The notes: generated by a model from the letters alone, not told the origin. Shown: positions 27,973 through 40,619, numbered from the stretch's first letter. The stretch: DNA of 64,000 nucleotides from Apostichopus japonicus (GCF_037975245.1 NC_092567.1:537501-601500); one strand, 5' to 3'. A program made the numbers and translations.

Positions 27973-29088
27973 TTTCGCTAGCAGTAGATTACGTCACAGT
28001 GTTATTATTTCAGATGATGGTAACAATTCGTCGACTGTTCATACAGAAAGTTGGCAGATGGGATCTTTGGACAGAGTAAACATGAAAGAACGTAAAAGCA
28101 TGTTAGATCATATATTATAACTCATTAGACTTAATATCATATTACCCCAAATGTTCAAGTTTTTTAACTGGCTTCTTCAGTCGATCATATCACAAACCAA
28201 GTTAATTGTATTTATTTCTCATCAAAATCGAAGCACGTTTTGTCCTTCAGTTATCAGTTTTACTACGTGTTTATGACTTTGCCCTCAATTTAACTCACAT
28301 TTACCTTTGACATCTATCAAAATCAACAGGGTCACTGTTCTCAGTAACAAGGCAAGGCAGGCATTCCGTGCATGTCAGATCATGCGGAATTGTCCATTCA
28401 TTTGACTTATAAGTTAACGAGAGATCAAAACATGGACTTCTGCGTCAGTTCTGGTATGATAGTTGTTTAGTTTTCTTACTGTGACATTCCGGTAACACAT
28501 ATTTCAACACTTTAATCTTAAGGAGGAGAACATTCCGCTTTGTAAGTTACACCCGCCCCCCTACCTCTTCCTCCCCCCCCCCACCCCCACCCTCCCATCT
28601 GAATATCTTGTCACTAACTAGAAATATAATCGATTGAACGTAACCTATTTGGACTAGCCTAATCTTGTTTTATCAATGTTTCATTGTGCAAAGGGCGGCT
28701 ATCATTGCCTAAAAAGATGAGTTGCGGATATTAATTATTTATTGAAAGGCACATTAGGCCTCCATCATGTATGCATTATACGTATCGTTTATTTTTATAT
28801 TTTGACATGCGACAATTTGAGTCCTAAGTACCATTAATGGACATAGAGTCCGTCGTCGCAAATTTACCTTTCCAAGTGCAAAATAGTGAATCGCGTTCAT
28901 GAAAAAAGTCTTCGATTAACAACAATTCCCATCGGTTGCCATGGTAATGTATTAGTATAGTTTGTCACCTACTATAAATGAAGGCTTTATATGTAAATGC
29001 TAGTAGAACCACAGACAATTTTCGACCACCCACGCAATCTTTGGATTAAAAATTGTAAATATTTTATGTCTCATTAATAAATAAAAGC
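27973..29088. other. Intergenic DNA, presumed GPCR promoter side
   Basis: Upstream of the minus-strand GPCR. No TATA box close to the start was identified. There is a C-rich tract at 28550-28600, and nothing else recognised. Confidence 0.45.
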
Positions 29089-29603
29089 AAGTCTCATATT
29101 GTACATCGTATTTTAGGCATTAATAGCTTGCTTTATAACATGGAAATTGTCAGTTCTCTACTTTCTTGATTTTGCAAGTATGCCGATGAAACACTAATAC
29201 ATTTGTTTCATAATTGTAGACACGTTGAGCGATTCTGGGAGGCAGTGAATTCAACTTGTATTAAAAATAATTATACTTTTAATTTGACCAATATTTGTTT
29301 TGGTGATTTTGATTATATGGGTTAATCCTGTGAACTTTCTAATTTTGAATGCTAAAAAATATATTAATACTTGTAGGTTGAATAACAAAATCCCAGATGT
29401 GCATGAATTTTATTTTAAGGTTCGCTTTCGACGTGACCTTTACTATTTCATATCTAAGCAAAGCAACAATTTGTGTAACCTTAACGACTATTATGATTTC
29501 TATGTGTAAGCTTCGTTTATGTAAGTCTTTTTGCTGATTCGTATGTATTATGTGTTACGGTATTGTAAATAAATACAGTGGGGAAAAAAAGTCTCATATT
29601 GTA
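29089..29603 (+). mobile_element. 5'-truncated LINE (non-LTR retrotransposon) with 15-bp target duplication
   Basis: aagtctcatattgta occurs at 29089-29103 and again at 29589-29603. Between them lies the 3' end of a LINE ORF. One frame reads ADETLIHLFHNCRHVERFWE through FGDFDY, typical of the zinc-knuckle-like C-terminal region after a LINE reverse transcriptase. A second frame continues NPVNFLILNAKKYINTCRLN to DYYDFYV and a stop at 29509. A frameshift near 29310-29325 separates them, so the copy is dead. The 3' tail is an AATAAATAC stretch and a short A run. Confidence 0.85.
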
Positions 29604-29877
29604 GCCTATTAAAACAACTTAATCAAAATGGAGGTTGTGCCTATAGTTACATGGATTTTAAAAGATCCCTATTCATTCTTCACAGCAGGTAAAATCACGA
29701 ATCACATCGACAATTTTCAGCACAATGTTAAAATAATAACTGCTTTCCTGAACAATGATTTTACAGCAGTGTATTTCATATTAATCAAGCATAAATGTGA
29801 TCAATACTTCACCGTTATGATAAATACAACGAGTGAGAGAGTGTTACTAAATAAACTACCTGTATGGGAATGAGTAC

Positions 29878-31060
29878 TTAGTGAGTAATGTAAGTAGTGA
29901 GTAATATAATATGTTAATATATGTGAGTATATGTAATTATATGTAAGTATAAGTAAATGTAAATATATGTAAATATGTAGTGAGAAATGTAGTATGTTAC
30001 TATATGTAAGTATATGTAAGAATAAGTAAATGTAAGTACATGTAAATATGTAGTGAGTAATGTGATATTTTAATATATGTTAGTATATGTAAGTATAAGT
30101 AAATGTACGTATATGTAAATATGTAGTGAGTAATGTAATATGTTAATATATGTAAGTATGTGTAAGTATAAGTAAATGTACGTATATGTAAATATGTAGT
30201 GAGTAACGTAATATGTTAATATATGTAAGTATGTGTAAGTATAAGTAAGTATAAGTAAATATAAGTATATGTAGTGAGTAATGTAGTATCTTAATATATG
30301 TAAGTATATGTAAGTATAAGTAAATGTAAGAATATGTAGTGAGTAATGTAATATGTTAATATATGTAAGTATATGTTAGTATAAGTAAATGTAATATGTT
30401 AATATGTAGTGAGTAATGTAATATGTTTATATATGTAAGTATAAGTAAATGTACGTATATGAAAATATGTAGTGAGTAATGTAATATGTTAATATATGTA
30501 AGTATATGTTAGTATAAGTAAATGTAATATGTTAATATGTAGTGAGTAATGTAATATGTTAATATATGTAAGTATATGTAAGTATAAGTAAATGTACGTA
30601 TATGTAAATATGTAGTGAGTAATGTTATATGTTAATATATGTAAGTATGTGTAAGTATAAGTAAATGTACCTATACGTAAATATGTAGTGAGAAATGTAA
30701 TATGTTAATATATGTAAGTATATGTAAGTATAAGTGAATATAAGTATATGTAGTGAGTAATGTAGTATCTTAATATATGTAAGTATAAGTAAATGTACGT
30801 ATATGTAAATATGTAGTGAGTAATGTAATATGTTAATATATGTAAGTATATGTTAGTATAAGTAAATGTAAGTACATGTAAATATGTAGTGAGTAATGTA
30901 ATATGTTAATATATGTAAGTATAAGTAAATGTACGTATATGTAAATATGTAGTGATTAATGTAATATGTTAATATATGTAAGTATAAGTAAATGTAAGTA
31001 TATGTAAATATGTAGTGAGTAATGTAATATGTTAGCATATGTACTTAATGAGTACTTAGT
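29878..31060 (+). repeat. Complex minisatellite, about 73-bp unit, 1.2 kb
   Basis: Built from taatatgttaatatatgtaa, gtatatgtaagtataagtaa, atgtacgtatatgtaaatat and gtagtgagtaatg in shifting order with a base period near 73. Higher-order variants (with or without the cgtatatg block) alternate. There is no coding content. YIYIL frames on the - strand are artefacts. Confidence 0.95.
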
Positions 31061-31190
31061 ATTGAGGAATGAAGAATTTACAGACTATTACAATTTATTT
31101 ATTATTACAATAATAATCAAAATGAAACAAAACTGTTAGCAAACTGCTTATCCACTAAAGAACCTGTGTAAGAGAATGTGTAAAATTAAG

Positions 31191-31283
31191 AAGGCCTGAC
31201 GTTTCGATCCTAGCAGGATCTTCTTCAGAGGCTGAATAGATCAACCACTGAAGAAGATCCTGCTAGGATCGAAACTTCAGGCC
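31191..31283. repeat. Inverted repeat of hammerhead-like sequence
   Basis: The left arm aaggcctgacgtttcgatcc...cttcag is the inverse of the right arm ctgaag...ggatcgaaacttcaggcc. Each arm, read in its own sense, has CTGAAGA, then a GATCC/GGATC hairpin, then GAAAC, as in the hammerhead ribozyme core CUGANGA - stem II - GAAA. A third copy lies at 59911-59955. Penelope-like elements are known to carry hammerhead motifs; origin here is inferred. Confidence 0.6.
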
Positions 31284-33990
31284 CTCCTACTTTAACACAA
31301 TAATAATCAATTTGACGATTTTTTGGGGGGTTACATTTATTTAACATATAAGTCAGCAACTGCAGTACGTTTTTGAAAATCAGTTAATTGGTCATATTTA
31401 AATGAATATTTCGATGTTACTTAAACGTTTCCCTTGAAATTGAATGTCAAAGATGGTATGAGAGGAAACTTGCATGTACTTACCGTCCGGGAGGGGAGAC
31501 ACTCCTTTTCTAATATGTATAGTAGTATATGGTACACGTGCTTCCACGATTCTGATGAACTGGAATATCATTCGATGTGTCAGTAGCCAAAAAACATCGT
31601 TCCTTATGCTCTTCCTTACTACTTTGTTGGAACATTAATCGGAGTAGTATACAATGTCAAACTTAAAATATGTGATCAATTGAAAAGATGATGTTAACAA
31701 CAGATCCACAAAGGTCGTTATCAATGTCCATTCAAGGAAGCCTTGCACTTTTATTACACATTCTGTTACAAATCGACGAATATATTTACTGTTTCCGAAT
31801 ATCAATCATAAACAAATTCACGCCCCAATTACTATATTGTATTCTGCATATCAAACTCGCACGGTGAGCTCCGCAAGCTAATAACCACGGTTGAATGCCT
31901 GCTTCTCATTATAAGCAAATGTCCCTGCTATATATGCTGTATTTATTCAATATGATAGGATAATCAAAGTACGCATGAATTGGTTAAATGGTTCTGCGGC
32001 ACGTTTTATGTAAATTTGTAGCAAAACCAGGAAGTCCAGCAATTCGTGGCTAATTTATTTCAATGAACTATCAAATCGGGTGTGAGATTGCAAAATCAAT
32101 ATATATGTATAGGATATATAATGGTCAGCATGGGTGGGAAAGTGGACTGCATAATTCATGAATTCGTGAACGGAACTCTCAATTATCGCATTTATTTAAC
32201 GGTTTAAGGAAGATACAAAAACATATCCAAATTCATCTAATGTGCTGGCCTGGAAGGTCGTGTTGTTATAAACAAGCTAATTGACCATGAACCTTTGACG
32301 TTCTTTGGTTGTAATTTCTTGGTCATCTTGTTTGCAGGCATACAAGTGAACTTTGTCCTTTGACAATCTTATGTAAATTAATTCATTGTCATTTATTTAC
32401 AATGTTATTTCTTCCACTTTCCGCAGGGATTTTAAAGCTACCAAAAAAAATGAAATTTCGGTGGTCAGAGTGGGACAAGCCTGATCGGGCCCTGCAGGTT
32501 AGCAAAATAATGTTTTGAACAAAAAAAAACAGACTATGATTTTTTTTTGTTTTTATTGGTAAGCAAACTACTCAGAATGGAAGCTTTAGTACTTAATGAC
32601 TTAAATAAATACTTTGGAGGCTGCTCCAGACCTGGCAACCCCCCCCCCACCCCCTGCTCTCCCGGGATGAGACCATTAGCTAAGAAACGAAAAAAAGAAA
32701 CAGAAACAATCCTTTCCAGTGGCTGGGCTGTTCCACGGAAGAGAATTGTTCTTATGCAGTGTGACTCACAAGCCCTCTAGCCACCGGGCTCATAAAAAAC
32801 CCTCCCCCTCCCCCTTCCCTCCCTCCCTCCCTCTGCCAGAGCCGAAGCCTCCACCCAGTTTATAAAGTCTAGTATATATAAGGAGGATTTTTGGTTATTT
32901 TTGGCGTCGGTTTATTAATCAGGTATACTTAAGAAAGAGATTTTGAAGTAGGGGTTCGATGAGGAGGGTGTTTTTAAGATACGTTTGGTTTTCAATAATT
33001 AGTTCATCTAAGAGAGGAATTGTGTTTGTTGCTTCATGTAACTTTTTGTGGGAATATAACTGTGGATATTAAGGCATATTCTAAGGGCTTTTTATTAATA
33101 ATATTTTAATTTGAGATTTGAGTCTTAGAACAACTAAGTAGGCAGATAATGCCGTAAGTGAAACATTTCTATTTTTTTTTTTTTTTTTTGAGTTATATAT
33201 TTGTCAATGAAATGGGTGGAAGGAGACAATTAAGATTGCTAAGTCTTTTAAGTGAATTTAAGATCTACAAGGCTTTCCCGGTAATGATGTTGAGATGTTT
33301 TTTTCAAATTAAGTTTATTGTCTAGAGTCAGAATCATAATTTCTGTCTAAGAAGGGATTCCTGATCTGCCCGTAAGTGCGTATGTCTGCTGCAATAGGTA
33401 AATTATAAAACAATAGGAACAATATATATTTGAATGAAGAAAAGAGTATCTAAATAAGTAAAAAATAAAAATACATAAATTTAAAACAATAAATCAATAA
33501 ATACATTACGTATGCCCTGATCGTATCAACCATTGCCGGAAGTGACGACATTGTCTATGGACGTGATCTTCCTCCCAGTCCTTCAGACCTGGCATAATCG
33601 TTCCCCCCCCCCTCCCCCTCCTGTTTAGCCTATCATTACTGGCGTAATGAGGAACACCTGACGATTAAGGCATATCAAATATCCCTGCATCGCTAGTCTC
33701 ATATAGTCACTACTGTCGTCGCACCCAGCATCCGATAAACAGTTGTGTGCTCTCATTCGGTTACTGTTTAAAATGAGGCTGGTAAAGACGGAGGATTCTT
33801 TCCAATTCTACAGAGAAGTCTTTCTCTAAAATTACTAATGGAGGCTTCCATGTTTGGAGTACGTAATGGATATAAGAAGGACCATCCCAGGCTCTAATAT
33901 ATACACACTCATTTTTTTTCAACCTATTAATTAGACAAACATACGAATTCGAAAATTTGACTAGATATTTCTTTTTAAGGAAAAGTCGCC
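31284..33990. other. Intergenic DNA, nothing firm
   Basis: Contains C-rich patches at 32639-32665 and 32800-32830, poly-T runs and AT-rich DNA. No gene or RNA was recognised. Confidence 0.5.
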
Positions 33991-34163
33991 CAGGGAAGAA
34001 CCTGGGCACGAAAACCAAACTACCAAACGACTGATCAGCTCTCAACCCCAGTCCCCTTGCATCGGGACTGTGACTGTGTGATCATCGTCAGGTGTGCATC
34101 ACCATGCCCCTCGAAAGGGAACAGATACTACACATGATCTTAGCCCAAAGGCCGAGACTAGAT
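33975..34163 (-). ncRNA. U2 snRNA-headed sequence (pseudogene or snRNA-derived SINE)
   Basis: On the - strand from 34163 the first 45 bases (34163-34119) match the conserved U2 5' end: tctcggcctttgggctaaga then tcatgtgtagtatctgttc, including the branch-site-pairing GTAGTA. Beyond that U2 similarity ends: no stem IIa sequence, no Sm site ATTTTTG. It continues with a series of potential hairpins (ccctttcgagggg, gtccc...ggggac, gcccagg...cctgggc). Positions 2-3 of the 5' end also differ. I infer a U2 chimera, not a working U2 gene. Confidence 0.55.
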
Positions 34164-35483
34164 ATTGCATTAGTTATCGTGCCGAACGGCGAGAACGAAA
34201 TGTTACGGTCAGAAGTTTTCAATGTGTTGAAATGCGATATGTGGCTCGCCTACGTCACGAAGGTATCGGGAACTGTCGGAATTCAAACAACAATATAGCG
34301 AATGCAATGTGTGACAATTGAATCGATTTTTAAGGTTAAAAGAAATGTTTTCAACCATTCTTGTTGATTCTGTCGTAAAGAGTGTATACTGCAAAGGGTA
34401 TTCTCTAAGCAGATAATGTTAGGTTTTATAACTCCTTTAAGCTCCGCAGAGAGTTAAGCCGTTCATTGTTTTCAAGGCGGGCCATTTGGTGTGTGTACCC
34501 GGATTACCGGTACTCTTTGTTGAAGGCTCCTTAGACTCGACAAGGTGCTTAAACTCTATTTAAAATTGGTACCAGTATAGGAGTCCAATGGTGAATGATG
34601 GGCTGAACATATACAATAGTCTAACAGTTAATGATGTTTGCGAATTAAAAGGAGAGGAGAAAAAGCCTAGCGTTAATATCATCTAGCGTTAATAGCATCT
34701 GTAATGTAGCGCTTTGTAAATCCGGAAGGGTTCAAACCATTCTTTGCACCTGTTATGGCAACCAAAGAGATCTTAATTTATATTAGTAAGAGTTTTAATG
34801 TGGAGCTATAGAAGCACGGTTAACAAGAAGCATTACACAAAAAAAAGCAGCAAGACAGAAATGAAGAACCGAGACAAATGTTTGTCATGAAATGTCTATA
34901 GAAATGTCGTGGGAATTGCGCAAATGCCTATTTGTATATACATTTGGTAAATACAAGTGGTAGGCTATCATAGCCTATACCGTAACTGGATTCTTTAACA
35001 ATATCAATATAAGTATGATTAAATTCTGATGCAGTAATCCCTGACAATGAATGACATCGGCACAGAGATGAATAAATGATTTCCAGTACTGTTTAGCATG
35101 CAATAGCTAGAGAAACACCGTATAATGAAATAAACGTTTGCAAGGCAACATATATCTGGTTGCTTTCTTAATTTGCAGACCGTGAAGTATGGCCGTCCTT
35201 GTGTCAAGTGTAATTACGACAGCATAAAGCCTAAAGCCATCAGGGGGTGGGAGGAGGGGTTGCCTATTGGTAAAGAACAAAATCCGTCCTCCATATTATT
35301 TTGTGGCTGAGAAGAAGAAGAATGACTGGCCTGAAGATGAGGAGGGGTTTTACAACAACCGTTATTAGAAGTTTTTATTTGGGGGAGGGGGATGTCTGAT
35401 TTTTACATAGCAAACGTAGTTGCGGACTGCTGCGTAAATTGATCGGAATTACGACGTAGGGTGTTTAATCTTAATTAATTTTA
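34164..35483. other. Intergenic DNA, nothing recognised
   Basis: AT-rich, with no coding, RNA or repeat signal supported. Confidence 0.5.
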
Positions 35484-35879
35484 GCCCAGAACAGTGGCGT
35501 AGGAAGGTACTTTTGAGTGGGGGGCTGAAGACTGATGGCCTGCCTGGGGGAGGGGTCTAAGGGGAGGGGGTGTCCCCCTCCCCTTTGGAATTTTTTGCAT
35601 TTCCAGGTAGCCTCAGTTGCAATTTGGTGCAATATAGCACACTTCAACACCCACTCCATTTTGTAAACTTAATTTTGTATTTTCACCAGGCCTTAGATGC
35701 AATTTGGTGCTCCAAATGAGATTTTTTTTCTCATTTGGAAATGAAAAAGGGGTTTTCTGACTTGCGAAGCGGGGGGGCGGAATGATACTTCCGCCCCTCC
35801 ACATTTTTCACTGGGGGGCTGGCACCAACCCCCCCAGCCCCCCCCCCCCCCCCCCGGTTCCTACGCCCTTGGCCCAGAA
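35484..35879. mobile_element. Non-autonomous hAT-like transposon with 8-bp target duplication
   Basis: gcccagaa occurs at 35484-35491 and at 35872-35879. The element between (35492-35871, 380 bp) begins cagtggcgtaggaa and ends ttcctacgcccttg, terminal inverted repeats with two mismatches of 14. The CAGTGGCG-type end and an 8-bp duplication are typical of hAT transposons. The interior is G/C-run rich and non-coding. Confidence 0.8.
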
Positions 35880-36216
35880 CAAACCAAACGGGAAGGGTCG
35901 CTCGTAACATTCTGCTAAAGTCCTAATCTAATACCATCACTGTTGTTCGCGTATTTTTACGTTATAGATGGATCCCCCCCCCCCCAAAAAAAAAAATAGG
36001 AGAATCTATGCATTTTCTCCTCTTAGTTGAGACTACTTATCACACTCTGAGGCGGTTGATCCCATTTGTAACGAGAATGGATTAAACCGGTCAGCCTCTT
36101 AACATAACAATCGAAAGGAATGTCTGGAATATCCAGGGTCCGGACTTCATCAGCTATTCTTTTCAAAAGCAATCTGGGCACACCTATTTATGAGTGCAGC
36201 TCCGGCGTCGTTTCGG
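35880..36216. other. AMT upstream region
   Basis: Contains a C9 and A10 run at 35974-35996. No other feature was recognised before the TATA box. Confidence 0.45.
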
Positions 36217-36224
36217 TATAAATA
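36217..36224 (+). promoter_or_regulatory. Probable TATA box of the ammonium transporter gene
   Basis: TATAAATA lies 104 bases before the first coding ATG. With initiation some 30 bases downstream (around ccatcag, 36234-36240), the 5' UTR would be about 90 bases. Supported by position and motif only. Confidence 0.5.
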
Positions 36225-36327
36225 TTAAGCGGTCCATCAGAGGCGTTCAAGTACCCACCAGTTGACGCTCGGTTTCTCTTTTCGTTAGTCCCCGATGCAA
36301 TGATTGCGTGATTTTTATCAAGAGAAA

Positions 36328-36421
36328 ATGGATCAGTTTAATCAAACCATCGAATATTTAAATGACCTGGAGTCTAATCTGAATGATTTCTTTCTCCTCG
36401 TGAATGCTATCATCATTTTTC
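36328..36421 (+). CDS. amt: Ammonium transporter exon 1
   Basis: Starts at ATG (agaaaATGg), donor gtaagt. It encodes [20 protein letters not shown] and [11 protein letters not shown], a short extracellular N terminus and the start of the first membrane span. It ends in phase 1 and joins exon 2 as IIFLMQCGF. Confidence 0.85.
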
Positions 36422-39400
36422 GTAAGTATAACACATTTTAACTTTTTTTAACTAAACAATTTACTTTTAGCCTACTGTCTGTTCTATTAATAACATAATA
36501 TAGTATTAGTAAGACTGATGGCATTCGTAACGTGTCATATAGCTCGGAGTTGGATAGACCATGTGCTCCTGTATATATTTCTTTTTCTCCGTCTTCCTTT
36601 CTTTGTCCTTGGCTAACATATTTCCTATAACATTTTTGTAGTGATTGTACACATGTGCAGGATTTAGACTTGGTGAGGCCATTATTTATAATAAAGCTCG
36701 TAGGCCCCTTATTAAAAAAAAATTACAAGGTCCCACAAAACTTGAAAACATATTTGCCTTTTAATTATTTAATAGCGAGGTAATCGCGGCCTTATTCTAT
36801 GAAGTTTCAAAAAATCTAAAATCACAGTATATGTCATATTGATGGAAGCTGGAAGTTTTTCACTGTTCTGGATTTTCTAACACACTACAATTTCAATAAC
36901 AACAGTACACATAAAATTTGAAAAGCACCCCAAAATATTCTGAAATTGAATGAGACCCCTAGGGGGAGGGGGAGGCCCTAAGCCGTAGCTTGTTTAACTT
37001 ATGCCTATACATCCGGCACTGACTGTATATAGTCAGGCCCGCCGTGGAAAACCGTGGGCATTGAACAAATTGTTTTAAAGGTACCCTGTCTACATGTTTC
37101 GATGAATGTTTAATAGACGGCAGCTTACTATGTAAACTGTCTGTCTAGTGGGCATGCGCGGGCTTTATATTACAATTATGCGTGACAAAACATTTAGTGA
37201 AATATGATGCCAGCTGCTATATAGTGAAATACGAAATTAAGCTTTTATCATCCATCGACTAGTCTCTCTGTTTATTAACTTTTGTTATTATTATTATTTA
37301 TTGGTTTGCTTCCGGTTAATCGCTTCTTTCGGTTCATAATTAAATGCCGCTTCAAGAAAGTTACATTCATTTGAAAAGCAAAGAGAGACCGAGATATTTT
37401 GGTAACTTTTATAAGCCTACAGAAGATTATTTTCACCTAATGCACCGCAATGAACCTTTTTTTTTGTAATACTGAAAATAGATGAATTATGTATATAGTC
37501 ATGACAATGGAAAACTTGTTGTTCAATGGCCGCCTGAGTTTCTTAGATGATTCGAGAAATGGGTAGCGTAATAAAATACACAATCAGTAACTACAGTTAA
37601 CAACGCATGCGCGACAACTATAACAATTATCGCTGTATACACGAATCGGTGTATACACGAAGTATCGCTGTAAACACGAAGTTATCATTGCTACACGCCA
37701 TTCCCATCTTAAAATCCTGGGTCAGCCCTGAATAGGGTGTGTCTAAAGCCAGCTTAAAGCAATAACCGCATTTATACCCCAGACATGCTTGGCTCGCCGG
37801 GTATCTTTGGCATGACGTTAAACGTTTATGATTGACTGGATGTCCACATAAAGCATGGATTAATTAGTCCCACCAGGGTTTAAACATCCATAGATCAATG
37901 GTTGGCACTATAAGGGATTACCAAGGTACCTCACCGAGAGCACTAGGGGAAAACAATAGAAAATGCCCCGCGCATTGAACTCTCTTGCATTATGTCTTAG
38001 AGCTGTTGCGTAACAGAATCACGCAGATGATGACGAAATAGCACGCGTGTAAGTCCTGATGGTAGCATACGCCCATTAAAAGCCCCATTGACTTACACAC
38101 TAAATCACAAAAATAATGTGGTCTCTAAGTCTAGATAGAATATCTCACTTGCTAAACACTACCCATCACTGGATAGCTGCCAAGTTGGCCTTTCATGGCA
38201 CTACCAAGTTTCCGTATCATGACCGCGCAGATTTTTTGCTATCAGAGCCTGAAGTTTTCGTCACTTGTAAACAAACCTCTTCACTCAGTATAGTAGACAA
38301 TTTTCGTACGCTGCTCCTGGGAGGCCTAAATGGGTCTAAAATTGCGCCAATTGACCCGATTTATGCACCACATGTACTTCCATTCATGCTCTTCAATATG
38401 CAAGCCATTTAAAACCAGATCCTGAAATAACAGGTCAAACAAGTTATTATCCTGCTGCTCTTTGGCACTTTTCCTGAAGGAGAACAATCGGGCGGATGGA
38501 TATAGACTCTAATAGGAGTATGCCACCTAATAACACAATGTGTGCAGACTGAGCAACATAATGGGACAACTTTGGTGTGGTGCCAAAAAAAACACAAGTT
38601 ATTAATCACCCTAACACCGGAGAGGATTGGCGTGCACCGGTTTACCGGCACGTAACCGGTGTGCCGGTAATCATTTTATGTTGCTTTATCATCATGCTTA
38701 TTGTAATGTTGGCAATTGCAATTTTCCTAGTAACTGTTCCTTGTATATTTCAATGTATACCATCAAATGTTTTGATTTGCCTAAAATACCTTTCATGTGC
38801 AGAACTGTTTTTTTTTTTTCTCCTGCAATTATATCTAGTGACAATGGGTGTTTGTAAGCTATTAACGTATTTTCCTTTATATTTTGACTTTATAGTTATG
38901 CAATGTGGTTTCGCGTTCCTCGAAGCTGGTTCTGTCCGAGCAAAGAACACCACTAACATCTTGATGAAGAACCTTCTCGATGTTTGTAAGTTCATTAATA
39001 TTTAGTAATTAATTAATTAATATGCCAATTAAAGTGTGTGCATGGACGCAGTATCCGTTCTCCTGAGAAATATGTTACTTATGGCAAATACATTAGACTT
39101 AATTTCGAACCTTTTTACAACAACAAAACACTCAACCTGGTTACGGCGATCATAATTAGCTGATATGCAATTTCTCATAACCTAATTCATTTAAGATATA
39201 GGCGATTATCTTTGTTAATATTGTTGTGAAGCCTTATGAAATAAAGTCTCACATATGTCTTTTAGCACGAGCAATTTAGGCTTCTTAATAACGTTCGCAC
39301 AACACATATCAAAATCATTTTTAAATCCATATAAGGCATATAGCTGAACATGAAATTTTGCTGAGGGTTACTTGATAAGCGCAATCAACACATTCCATAT

Positions 39401-40582
39401 ATATTTCATTTTTTTTCTCTCGTTTCACCACAGTTCTGGGTGCAGTGGCCTATTGGGCGTTTGGTTACGCCTTCGCATTTGGAGACCAGTCCAATTCCTT
39501 CATTGGCTTCTCCAATTTCTTCTTTATCAACTTACCAGACACAAGCCTTTCATTTTTCTTCTTCCATTTTGTGTTTGCTGCCACCGCAGCTACGATTGTC
39601 TCAGGTGCCATGGCTGAAAGAACATCCTTTTTAGGATACATGATATATTCTGTGTGTATCACAGGTTAGTATACTCAACATTCAGTCTGAACACAATACA
39701 TAACTCACTCGATATCGGTAGTATGAAAGTCATTCGGGTAGTTCATTTAATCCTTTAAAGTAATACCATGGATTGAAGGATATGGGAGATTCATTCTTCC
39801 CATAATGCACCTCCACATTGAATAGCGACAGTTCGAATTTTACCATTATGAGAAGATTTGCCCCCTTAATTGTTTTAATTGCATATTGAGTGAAAAGCTT
39901 ATAGTTACATATACCAGTGACGCGTCAGTTCGAAGTAGCACATCCCTGCATATACCTATCTCTTCCGTTCTGATGCCTACTGGGATCCTATTTTCGAAAC
40001 GATGTAGCCATCCACGCTGAACAATTCGATGTTATCGATCCACGCCGAAACGATTCGATGAATCCATGTTAACTGATATTAAGCATTTGAATGTAAAATA
40101 TATCAATATTGGCAATAATCCAACCTTTTTGTTATATCGCCAAAACTGCAGACCTTAACGATATTTGCCTGATTATTCGTAAGTCTAACAATGATACTAA
40201 TATAATATGTATACTGTTTACTTGATCTGCATACTATATACTTGGTCTGTATACTATATACTTGATACGTATATACTGTATACTTGATCTGAGTACTATT
40301 TACTTGATATGCATACTATAAACTTGATCTATATACTATACACTTGATCTATAATCTGTATAGTTGATCTGCATGCTGTATATTTGATATGTAAACTGTA
40401 TACTTGATCTGCATACTATATACTTGATCTGTATACTACAGTAAATAGGCCTACTTGATCTGTATACTGTATACTTGATCTGTATAATTTAAACTTGATC
40501 TGTATGCTATATACTTGATATGTAACTATAAATACTTGATATGTTAACTATATATATCTCTATAGATATATATACCTATAAT

Positions 40583-40619
<37 letters not shown>

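Noticed and set aside
30853-31038. Minus-strand frame rich in TYIYLYLHIL
   Set aside because: Translation of the 73-bp minisatellite.
33761-34045. 94-residue minus-strand frame beside the U2-like sequence
   Set aside because: Considered as the tail of a U2-targeting retrotransposon, but it has no reverse transcriptase or endonuclease motif.
36656-37020. Possible hAT-like element with gcaggatttagac / ccggcactg ends
   Set aside because: Ends match poorly and no 8-bp duplication is visible. Kept only as a remark on the intron.
38116-38412. 98-residue open frame in transporter intron 1
   Set aside because: No recognisable motif, no splice context and no codon pattern unlike the surroundings.
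38577-39005. 142-residue open frame spanning transporter exon 2
   Set aside because: Only the part from 38896 is coding, shown by the splice acceptor and family match. The upstream part is intron read-through.
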